NCBI GenBank assembly: GCA_002689335.1
Contig: NZFR01000032.1
Coordinates: 1 to 10,786, forward strand
From: Verrucomicrobiales bacterium
Lineage (GTDB): Bacteria > Verrucomicrobiota > Verrucomicrobiia > Limisphaerales > UBA1096
Direction: 5' to 3'
DNA length: 10,786 nt
Made by a program: the position numbers and the translations under genes. Positions within the stretch are counted from its first letter, which is position 1. Each line of letters opens with the position of its first letter. Below the pieces are notes generated by a model, which did no database searches, was not told the origin of the DNA, and saw only the letters and a program-made list of their open reading frames with translations. Below, piece after piece: positions 1 to 7,400 of this stretch.

Positions 1-60
1 CAAACTGCTGGCGCCAAACACGCCCGCAGCCAGAATACCTATGAGAACACCCCAAAACAT
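1..60 (-). CDS. Partial N-terminus of a putative membrane protein (runs off left edge)
   Basis: The reverse strand from base 60 opens with ATG and reads 20 uninterrupted codons to the window edge, giving MFWGVLIGILAAGVFGASSL. This is a strongly hydrophobic, Gly/Ala-rich stretch typical of a first transmembrane helix or an uncleaved signal anchor. The gene would be divergent from the aminopeptidase-like gene, sharing the 61-215 intergenic region. No good Shine-Dalgarno sequence precedes the ATG. The family cannot be named from 20 residues; a multi-pass transporter is one possibility. Two + strand frames are also open across this stretch, but their translations are polar and lack protein-like character. 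Certainty is moderate. Confidence 0.5.
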   Translation of the reverse strand, partial: MFWGVLIGILAAGVFGASSL

Positions 61-215
61 AATTTACCCGGCAATCAGCCGGAGGTGCAAACTAACCTCT
101 CTTGGTGTGCTAGGCCAAGTGGTTTTTAGTTTAATTTTCTGTTTATTTGTTTTTGTTCCGTAATTTGCTATTATATCTCCGCGGAAACGCACACTTTAAT
201 AATCAATCTCTTATT
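61..215. promoter_or_regulatory. Divergent intergenic region with a candidate promoter for the + strand cluster
   Basis: The region between the presumed divergent starts becomes very AT-rich from about 120. A candidate sigma-70-like promoter reads TTGTTT (147-152), a 16-base spacer, then TATTAT (169-174). The -10 matches five of six consensus bases and the -35 three of six. Transcription would begin around 181, giving a leader of roughly 35 bases before the ATG at 216. Chance matches are common in AT-rich DNA, so this is a weak call. A short inverted repeat, CTTGG (101-105) and CCAAG (115-119), sits upstream and has no assigned role. Confidence 0.3.
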
Positions 216-1355
216 ATGGATTTACCACATTTCCCACCGTTTTGTCTAGCACGCCTACTAAGAAACACGTTCCGTCCGAGGCAGGGCGAGCGCGTTTGCA
301 TTCTCATTGACTTGCCCGACCCCAACTTGGTTAAGGACTGGGCTTTCCTAGAAGACGAGGGATTTTCCATCCAGCGCCACGCGCACGACTCGTTTTACAA
401 TTTGCTGCACGTAAACGTGATGGCCGAACTTGGCCTGACTGGGGGCGAGTTTTTTGCCTATGAGGAAACCGGAGGAAGTAATCTCGACTTGCCAGACCGG
501 GCAGTCGCGCCGGACGGAACCGAGAGAAGCCTCGAGCGGGACATTTATCCAAACTACGACATAATCCTCTGCATTTCGACCCACTCCGCCACTGCACCGC
601 TGACTGCGTTAGCCAAGCGGCATAGTTTTCGTGGGGCGACGCTGCACGGTGTGAATGACATTATCCTCCGCAGCGGCCTAGCCGTGGACTACAACGAGGT
701 CAGTCTCGTCACCGAGAGGCTTCGCCTTGCGCTGACTCGCGCTGATTGGTTCGAAATTGATTTTAAGCTTGGCGACGACACTCACACGCTCCGTCTTGAG
801 TGTAGTCAGGAGGAGGCGCAGAAAAGTCACGGCATCTGTCTCGCTGACGAACCGGACGTCGCTAACCTACCCGCAGGTGAGGTGTACTTCGTGCCTACCG
901 GCGGCAATGGCGTGTTCCCGATGCAGTACGCCGACGGCACGCTTGGCCTGCAGCAGGTCACCGGTGGTAGCATCACACGCGTCACGCTGATTCGCGGCGA
1001 CCAAGCGGTCATCGACGCGCACAACGCCAAGTTGGCCGATGACCCGGTCACCGGCGAACTTGGTGAGTTGGGCTTCGGCACGCAGGTGCTACCGGTGTCC
1101 GGTCGCGACATTCAGGACGAAAAAATCCTCGGCACGATGCACGTCGCCACCGGCCGCAGCGACCATCTCGGCGGCGACTTGACACCGGATAAGTTTGCCA
1201 AGTCCCAAAACGCCACGCACGACGACATTCTTTTTTCACCGAATAAAACCCCCGACATCAAAGTTTCCGAAGTCCGCATGCAACGCGACGGCGGGTCGAC
1301 CGTCGTGCTCGAGAATTACCAACCGGCCGAGCATCTCCTACGGGCGATCGGCTGA
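216..1355 (+). CDS. M29/AmpT-like metallo-aminopeptidase family protein
   Basis: A 379-residue protein with no signal peptide, so probably cytoplasmic. The second half matches the archaeal/bacterial 'leucyl aminopeptidase (aminopeptidase T)' type of peptidase family M29, which removes N-terminal amino acids using two metal ions. Visible motifs are NLPAGEVYFVP (Glu222), GELGELGFGT (Glu281/Glu284), QDEKILGTMHVATG (Glu302, His309) and NATHDDILF (His335, Asp337). The Glu-Glu-His-His-x-Asp order matches the metal ligands known for AmpS/AmpT. The Tyr usually seven residues after the first His is replaced by Asp316 (GRSDHLGG), so catalytic activity should not be assumed. The reading frame extends upstream to a TTG at 147, but that extension is translated AT-rich DNA with no family resemblance; the ATG at 216 is preferred. 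It is the first gene of the + strand cluster. The family assignment is fairly sure, the substrate unknown. Confidence 0.8.
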   Translation: MDLPHFPPFCLARLLRNTFRPRQGERVCILIDLPDPNLVKDWAFLEDEGFSIQRHAHDSFYNLLHVNVMAELGLTGGEFFAYEETGGSNLDLPDRAVAPDGTERSLERDIYPNYDIILCISTHSATAPLTALAKRHSFRGATLHGVNDIILRSGLAVDYNEVSLVTERLRLALTRADWFEIDFKLGDDTHTLRLECSQEEAQKSHGICLADEPDVANLPAGEVYFVPTGGNGVFPMQYADGTLGLQQVTGGSITRVTLIRGDQAVIDAHNAKLADDPVTGELGELGFGTQVLPVSGRDIQDEKILGTMHVATGRSDHLGGDLTPDKFAKSQNATHDDILFSPNKTPDIKVSEVRMQRDGGSTVVLENYQPAEHLLRAIG

Positions 1356-1403
1356 GATGAGTTTACTTTCCCCGAAAGCCGCCTACCCTCCACCTCACGC
1401 GTT

Positions 1404-2189
1404 ATGCGCCTATTCATCATCCTCACACTTGCCGGCTTCGCCGCCGGGGAACTCTTCGCCGCGGACAAAAAACCACTGCGTGCCCTGCTGATCACCGGCG
1501 GTTGTTGCCATGATTACGCCACGCAAAAGGATCTACTCAAGCGGGGGCTTGAGGCGCGTATAAATGTAGTTGTCGATCAAGTGCACTCGCCGGACAAAAG
1601 CACCACCCCGCCGTTGGCTATATACGGCAACGCCGACTACGCCAAGGGATATGACGTAGTAATTCACGACGAATGCGCCGCTGGGCAGACCGATCCCGAG
1701 ATTATTGCAGGCGTACTTGCGCCTCACCGCAACGGGATCCCCGCAGTAAACCTCCATTGCGCGATGCACTCGTACCGCTTTGGTGACTTTCGAAAGCCGG
1801 TGAAGCCTGGAGCAGCCAACGCGAAGTGGTATGAATACATTGGTCTGCAGTCTACCGGTCACGGACCGAAAAAGCCGATCGCAATCGCGTTTGAGCACAA
1901 CGTACCTTTCATCACCAAGGGAATCAAAGACTGGACGACAGGAAACGAGGAGCTCTACAACAACGTACAGGTGCTCCCCACCTCCAAGGTCGTTGCGCGT
2001 GGCACACAGGGTAAAAGCAAGGCAGTCGTTGCGTGGACAAATGACTACAAGGGCACCCGTGTGTTCAGCACTTCCATAGGCCACAACAACTCTACCGTCG
2101 CAGACTCTCGCTACCTCGACTTCGTCACGCGCGGACTTCTTTGGGCTGCAAATCGGGAGGATGCGCGGATCAAAAAGACGGAAAAATAA
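1404..2189 (+). CDS. Secreted ThuA-like domain protein
   Basis: A 261-residue protein starting with a signal peptide (MRLFIILTLAGFAAGELFA, probable cleavage before ADKK), so it acts outside the cytoplasm. The mature part shows ThuA-family features: a first beta strand followed by ITGGCCHDY (residues 30-38), a YDVVIHDECA strand, and NLHCAMHSYR (His118, Cys119, His122). ThuA-like proteins have a class I glutamine amidotransferase-like fold. They are named after a trehalose-utilisation gene and are abundant in Planctomycetes and Verrucomicrobia, often beside sugar-degrading genes; their biochemical activity is mostly unknown. The length is typical of a single-domain member. It lies 48 bp after the aminopeptidase-like gene and 4 bp before the methyltransferase gene, so it is likely co-transcribed and possibly translationally coupled to the latter. 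The family call is strong; no function is claimed. Confidence 0.85.
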   Translation: MRLFIILTLAGFAAGELFAADKKPLRALLITGGCCHDYATQKDLLKRGLEARINVVVDQVHSPDKSTTPPLAIYGNADYAKGYDVVIHDECAAGQTDPEIIAGVLAPHRNGIPAVNLHCAMHSYRFGDFRKPVKPGAANAKWYEYIGLQSTGHGPKKPIAIAFEHNVPFITKGIKDWTTGNEELYNNVQVLPTSKVVARGTQGKSKAVVAWTNDYKGTRVFSTSIGHNNSTVADSRYLDFVTRGLLWAANREDARIKKTEK

Positions 2190-2193
2190 CGCG

Positions 2194-2955
2194 ATGGCAG
2201 AGGGGTTTTACGAGACGACAAAGGCGCTTTCCGAGTACCTGCTCTTTCACTACGGCAAACCAGAGGAGGTGTTGCCATGGGACTTCGGGCCAAGGGATGC
2301 CCTCAACTACCCCACCCGCTGCGTCAGTGAATGCGTTGCCTCCGATCGGTTGTCACCTAACGCCCGCGCACTCGACCTTGGCTGCGCCGTCGGTCGCTCG
2401 ACGTTTGAACTTGCCCGGCACTGCACCAAGGCCATTGGCATCGACTTGTCCGAAGGCTTCATCGCCGCCGCAGGGCAGCTCCAGCAAGACGGTCAAGTTC
2501 CCTATTCATTTGTTGTCGAGGGCGAAATTGTCCAATCGACCGTCGCTGAGGTGCCGGGAGGCGTCGACCGCGCTCGCGTGAGTTTCGAGCAGGGTGACGC
2601 GACGTTTCTGCGCGATGGACTTGGCAAGTTCGATGTGGTGCTGATAGCCAATCTCATCGACCGCCTGCCATGCCCGACCAAGTGCCTTCAGCAACTTCCC
2701 GACTTTGTCGCCGCAGGTGGCCAGTTGATTATTGCTTCACCCTGCACTTGGCTCGAGGATTACACTCCAAAGACTGAGTGGCTCGGTGGCTACTATCGCG
2801 ATAGTCAAGGGAAACAAACCATCGAGACTCTTCGCGATATCCTCTCACCCGCCTTCACTCTCGATGGCGAGTGGAACCTCCCGTTCCTCATCCGCGAGCA
2901 CGCCCGCAAATACCAGTGGAGCATCGCCCAAGCCACCCGCTGGCTCCGGCAGTAA
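2194..2955 (+). CDS. Putative 4-mercaptohistidine N1-methyltransferase (OvoA C-terminal type, stand-alone)
   Basis: A 253-residue class I SAM-dependent methyltransferase. Motif I is ALDLGCAVGRS (residues 59-69), the acidic residue ending strand beta-2 is Asp84 in GIDLS, and motif IV is FDVVLIANLIDRLP. The opening YETTKALSEYLLFHYG, the WDFGPRDALNYPTRC segment and the late SPCTWLEDYTPKTEWLGGY segment resemble the C-terminal domain of OvoA and its stand-alone homologues. These are thought to methylate the imidazole of 4-mercaptohistidine in the last step of ovothiol A synthesis. No sulfoxide synthase partner is present in this window. The chosen start lies 4 bases after the ThuA stop. An in-frame ATG at 2161 would overlap ThuA by 29 bases and add a basic 11-residue stretch; GGGAGG sits directly against that ATG, too close to serve it, so 2194 is preferred. 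The family is well supported, the exact substrate inferred. Confidence 0.82.
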   Translation: MAEGFYETTKALSEYLLFHYGKPEEVLPWDFGPRDALNYPTRCVSECVASDRLSPNARALDLGCAVGRSTFELARHCTKAIGIDLSEGFIAAAGQLQQDGQVPYSFVVEGEIVQSTVAEVPGGVDRARVSFEQGDATFLRDGLGKFDVVLIANLIDRLPCPTKCLQQLPDFVAAGGQLIIASPCTWLEDYTPKTEWLGGYYRDSQGKQTIETLRDILSPAFTLDGEWNLPFLIREHARKYQWSIAQATRWLRQ

Positions 2956-3027
2956 ACGCACTCCAAATGAGACCTTGCTCCGGTGGGGGGATTAGGCAAC
3001 GCTGCCGCGCCGATAATTCAGTTCACC

Positions 3028-4272
3028 ATGCTCAAACTCGCTTCTGTATTTTTGTTCATCGTCTTGGCCAACGGCTTGGCTGCCGAGACCAAGTTTGCCT
3101 CCACCGATTGGCCGAACTGGCGCGGGCTCACCTCCGACGGACAAGCGCTGCTCGTCGATGGACTGCCGACCAAGTGGAGTGAGACGAAAAATGTCGTTTG
3201 GAAAGCTCCGATCCCGGGCCGGGGCCACGGCACGCCGACGGTGGTGGGCGATCGCATTTATCTAGCCACGGCAGATGAGGATAAAATGTTTCAAGCGGTA
3301 TTCTGCATCGACAAGGCCACCGGCAAGGTTGTTTGGCAAACGAAGGTCCACGAGGGGCAGTTCGCGATCGGGCTGAACAAGCACGCTTCGCATGCGGGCA
3401 CGGTGGTGGTACACGATGGCGAGCGGTTGTACGTTAACTTCGTGATCGGTAACGAAGCTTTCGCCTCAGCTCTGGAACTCGATGGCAAACTCCTTTGGCA
3501 AAAACTGATCGGCAAATACAAGGTGCATCAGGGCTACGGCAGTTCGCCGATGGTGTATCGCGACATCGTTGTTGTGAAAGCCGACACTAAAATCGGTGGT
3601 GCAATCATTGGACTGGATAAAAAAACCGGTCGTGAAATCTGGCGGCGGGAACGACCAGAAATCCCGAACTACACCACGCCGGTGGTCGTCGAGGCAGCAG
3701 GCCGGCTTCAGATGGTTTTTTGCGGTTGCGAGCTGATCACGAGCCTCGATCCGCTCACGGGTAAAAAACTATGGGAAGTACCCGGCTCAACACAGGAGTG
3801 TGTCTCTACGCTGGTCACCGATGGTACGCATATTTTTGTCAGCGGCGGTTGGCCGAAGAATCATACTGCGGCGATTGTTGCCGACGGCTCCGGCAAGGTG
3901 GCCTGGCAAAACACAGCCCGCGTTTACGTGCCGTCGATGCTGATCCGAGACGGTTTTCTCTACGTGACGATGGACGCTGGCTTTGCGATCTGCTGGGATG
4001 CCAAAACCGGCAGACCGCAGTGGAAGGAGCGGCTCGGCGGTAAATTTTTTACTTCTCCGGTGATGGCAGGAAACCGGATTTATGGAACCAATCTCGACGG
4101 TAAGACGTTTGTCTTTGAAGCCAACCCTGACGAGTTCAAGCCCATCGCCACCAACCAGCTTGGCGACGAGGTGTACGCCTCGCCGGTCGTCAGTGGCAAC
4201 CGGCTCTACCTTCGTGTCGCGTTCAAGGACAACGAGCGCCAAGAATTCCTCTACGCCATTGGCAGCAAGTAA
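3028..4272 (+). CDS. Secreted PQQ-like beta-propeller repeat protein
   Basis: A 414-residue protein with a signal peptide (MLKLASVFLFIVLANGLAA, cleavage before ETKF). The mature protein begins with a WPNWRG motif typical of planctomycete and verrucomicrobial 'outer membrane protein assembly factor BamB/PQQ-like' propellers. It then carries repeated blades ending in 'D..TGK..W' signatures: DKATGKVVWQ, DKKTGREIWR, DPLTGKKLWE, DAKTGRPQWK, plus ELDGKLLWQK and DGSGKVAWQN. Together these suggest six to eight blades. Such proteins sit in the periplasm or on the outer surface and usually act as scaffolds; PQQ binding is not implied, because the dehydrogenase catalytic residues are not evident. The frame can be read from a GTG at 2983, but the ATG at 3028 gives a textbook signal peptide. 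It ends the + strand cluster, 72 bp after the methyltransferase gene, and is followed by a hairpin terminator. Confidence 0.88.
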   Translation: MLKLASVFLFIVLANGLAAETKFASTDWPNWRGLTSDGQALLVDGLPTKWSETKNVVWKAPIPGRGHGTPTVVGDRIYLATADEDKMFQAVFCIDKATGKVVWQTKVHEGQFAIGLNKHASHAGTVVVHDGERLYVNFVIGNEAFASALELDGKLLWQKLIGKYKVHQGYGSSPMVYRDIVVVKADTKIGGAIIGLDKKTGREIWRRERPEIPNYTTPVVVEAAGRLQMVFCGCELITSLDPLTGKKLWEVPGSTQECVSTLVTDGTHIFVSGGWPKNHTAAIVADGSGKVAWQNTARVYVPSMLIRDGFLYVTMDAGFAICWDAKTGRPQWKERLGGKFFTSPVMAGNRIYGTNLDGKTFVFEANPDEFKPIATNQLGDEVYASPVVSGNRLYLRVAFKDNERQEFLYAIGSK

Positions 4273-4340
4273 GCCTGCGTTTGGCTAAGCGCTTTCAGTC
4301 AGTCAATCCGTACCCAATACTTTTGCTGACTTTGTGAACA

Positions 4341-4372
4341 AAACAGGCCGGGCTTCGCTGCTCGGCCTGTTT
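4341..4372. terminator. Bidirectional hairpin terminator between convergent genes
   Basis: An inverted repeat pairs 4341-4353 with 4360-4372. The outer ten base pairs are perfect (AAACAGGCCG with CGGCCTGTTT) and three more inner pairs include one G-T wobble. The loop is TTCGCT. On the + strand the stem runs into TTTGAGTTTGTT, and on the - strand into TTTTGTTC, so both sides carry a modest U-rich tail. It lies 68 bp past the propeller stop on the + strand and 30 bp past the giant protein's stop on the - strand. This is where a shared terminator for two convergent transcripts would be expected. Confidence 0.82.
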
Positions 4373-4402
4373 GAGTTTGTTAGTGTGTTCCTTATCCAGT
4401 CC

Positions 4403-7400
4403 TTACGGGTGCGACAAGCGGTAAAAACGCGAGTCGGTCTTGGAGGGGGTCACTTTGATGACCAGTTTGCCAGCCTCAACTGCGGCTTCCGCGCCGGCAT
4501 CCTGCCAGGGGCCAGTCACTTTCTCCGCGTATTGCACCACCCAGCCGGTCTCGTCGGCTGACCAGCTCAGCGTGAGCGTGGAGTCCGACCCTTGGCCAAG
4601 CGCCATGGCGATCGGCTCGGCTGGTTCTTCTGGACTGGGCAGCTCGACCTCTGTGCCCTTGCCCTTGACCAGTCGAACTTCGTCAAGAAGCACAGTGTTA
4701 TCTCCCTCAGCGGTTTGTGCGAACGTGATTTCGGCCATGTCCGAGTCGGAGGTGAAGTTGTACACGTAGCGGTAGTACGCCTCTGCCTCGCCCACCGGGT
4801 TGACCTCGTACTCAAGTGCGGTCTCACCATTGACGGTGACGTTGAGCGTGGGCTTGTTGCCGCCTCGGGCGTTGAAGTGAAACGAGAGGTGGTACTCCTC
4901 GCCATCCTCGAGTTCCCAAACGGTTTGCGTGAGGGTGGCGTCTCCCTGCAGGAAAGCGACGCGGTCCTGCTCTGGGTTAATGCCGTTGTTGGCAAAGGGC
5001 CCCGGACCGGAAACGTTGACGCCGTAGTTGCCGGTCGCCGTCCAGCCGCTTATGGGCGCGGGCTGAATGTACCCGGGCCATCCCGGTGTGCCACTGGCCT
5101 CGAAGCCTGGGTTGACCATGACTACATTGTCCACGGCGCGCTTGACCAATGTCACTCCATCCAGCAACAACGTGGCATCCCCAGCGGCGATGGCCTCAAA
5201 AGCCAACTGACCCGATGATGACTCTGGTGTAAATTCAACGTGATGATAATAGTACGTTTCATCTGCACCAACTGCGCTGATTTCTGAGATGTAATCGAGT
5301 TCATCCTCCTCAAACTGAATGGATAAGTCCATTGTACCACCGCAGCAGTTGCGGACATTGTAGTGAAACTGTAACCAGTATTGTTGACCTGCCTCAAGGC
5401 CGCCGACTAATTGCTTTAGCTTCCTTGAGCCTTGAGTGAAGGCAACCTGAATACGATCAGGGATGACTCCATTGTCTTGAAAAGGCCCATCGGCGTTGTT
5501 GACACCGGAACCGCCCTCCCATCCGCCGACTGGGCCATAATGAGGCCAAGAAGCAGACGGAGGATGATCCTCGAAACTCGGATTCTGGATCAACGAACCA
5601 CTCACGTTCACCTCCACTCCGGCCGGGTTGAAGCAGACGCCATATGCATTGGAGAAAACCAGCACTGCACTGCCTTGACCAATAGCCTCAACCTCAAACG
5701 ACTGGGTCAGTTCACCATCGTCACTGGCAAACTTCAGTTCCAGTTTGCCATCGGAGGCGTTGGTGATGCTGACGACGGACGGGTCGGAACTCGTCACGGT
5801 CAACACCGCGTCCTCCTCGACAATCAGTTCCTCGGGGATTGTTAGTGCGATGGCGGTACCAGTCTGCCCCACTGTCAGTTTCAACTCAGCGACGGATGAA
5901 GTGATGCAGGGAAGCGTGGAGGAGGCACCTGTCACCATGATGTTATCGAGGATGACTGTGTTGTCCCCCGCCGCTGCCTGTGCAAACGACAGGTTCACCG
6001 CGGAGGCGGAAGCTGTGAATCGAACAGTTTTCAAATGGAACGGGTTAGCACCGCCGACGGCTGCGATTGACTCCTCCAGTAACACTTGGTCGTCGACCTT
6101 GACAACGAGTATCGGCGAGTTACCGCCTCTAGCGTTGCAGGCAAAGCGCACCTCGTAATTCTCGCCCGGCACCAGGCCGGAGATCATCTGGCTCAGCGAG
6201 CTTCCCCCCTGCAAAAAGGCGACTAAATCCTGATCCTCCGCCTTGCCGTTGTTGGCGAACGGACCTGGCCCGTTGAAGTTGATGCCATAATTACCAGCAC
6301 CTACCCAGCCGGCAATCGGCTTGGGCTGAATGTAGCCGGGCCAAGGAGGCGTGCCGCTTGCCTCGAAGCTGGGGTTCATCACGATGACGTTGCCCTCGTC
6401 ACGCTGGACAATGGAAACGGCGTCGTAGACCATCGTAGCGTCGCCCGCAGCCTCGCCCCGCAACACCACCGTAGCGGTGTCGCTTTCTGGGGTGAAAACG
6501 ACTGTTTTGCTATGATAGCCCGCATTGCCCACCGCCTTTATCGACTCGTGTCGCGCGAACTCCTCACCATCAATTTCAACGATCAAGTCGATGGTAGAAT
6601 CGCCGCAGCAAGCCCGCCGATTGTAGTGGAATTGCAGCCAGTACTGTTTTTCGGGGTTCAGCCCTGTGATTGTCTGGGTTACCGCTCGGGAACCTTGGGC
6701 GAAGCCGATCTGATTGCGGTCCGGCGTGATGCCGTTGTCATTGAAAGGCCCGCCGATGTTCACGCCACTGGCACCAGGCCAACCCTCGACCGGGCCATAG
6801 TGTGGCCAAGCAGCAGCAGGAGGGTGTGCCTCAAAACTTGGATTCACCACGAAAGCTGAGCGCTTGATCAAAAAGACCGGGTCGCCAATACAGACACCCG
6901 AGTCAACCGATAAGCTGAACGCCGCTTGACCACTGCCAAGCACCGCCACCTCAACCGTCTTGGTGTTTGGTCCTCCCTTTGCAAAAGTAAGCGTTATCAC
7001 GCCGTCGGCGTTGTCATCGGGGATTGCTACGCTTGGGTCGCTGCTGGTCAGCGTGACGACGGCGTCTCCGTTCTCAATCAGGCCAACTGGCACCTTGACA
7101 GTGATTTGCGTGGCGTCGTCGCCGGGACCAAGGTCGGCGTTGACCACTGTTGCCGAGACACAGGCGTGAGCGACCACCTCAAAGTCGTCGAACGTGTGTT
7201 CGAGCTCAGCGCCGTAGCCAACCAGCGAGATGTTGTTCGCATGGAAACCACCCTGCTTTGTGTACTCCATTGACGAGCCAGTGAGCGGCGATTCCTCCCC
7301 GTTAATCCACATGCGGATAGTAGCAGGCGCGCCTGCAAAATTGATTGAGCTGGATGTGATCCGTACATCTAGTTCACCCTCGGGCAGCGTACCGATCTCC

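Noticed and set aside
101-119. CTTGG/CCAAG inverted repeat followed by a T-rich stretch, as a possible terminator
   Set aside because: The stem is only five perfect pairs and no convincing + strand gene ends just before it; the left-edge gene appears to run the other way.
1-128. Possible C-terminal end of a + strand gene at the left edge
   Set aside because: Two + frames stay open by chance over about 130-165 bases, but their translations are low-quality. The - strand frame with ATG at base 60 gives a convincing hydrophobic N-terminus.
147-215. TTG-initiated extension of the aminopeptidase-like gene
   Set aside because: The extra 23 residues come from AT-rich promoter-like DNA and do not resemble the family; ATG 216 is the simpler start.
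1533-2084. 183-codon open frame on the - strand opposite the ThuA gene
   Set aside because: The + strand encodes a clear ThuA-family protein with a signal peptide, and the reverse translation shows no family features.
2983-3027. GTG-initiated extension of the beta-propeller gene
   Set aside because: It would bury the signal peptide behind 15 extra residues; starting at ATG 3028 gives a normal signal peptide.
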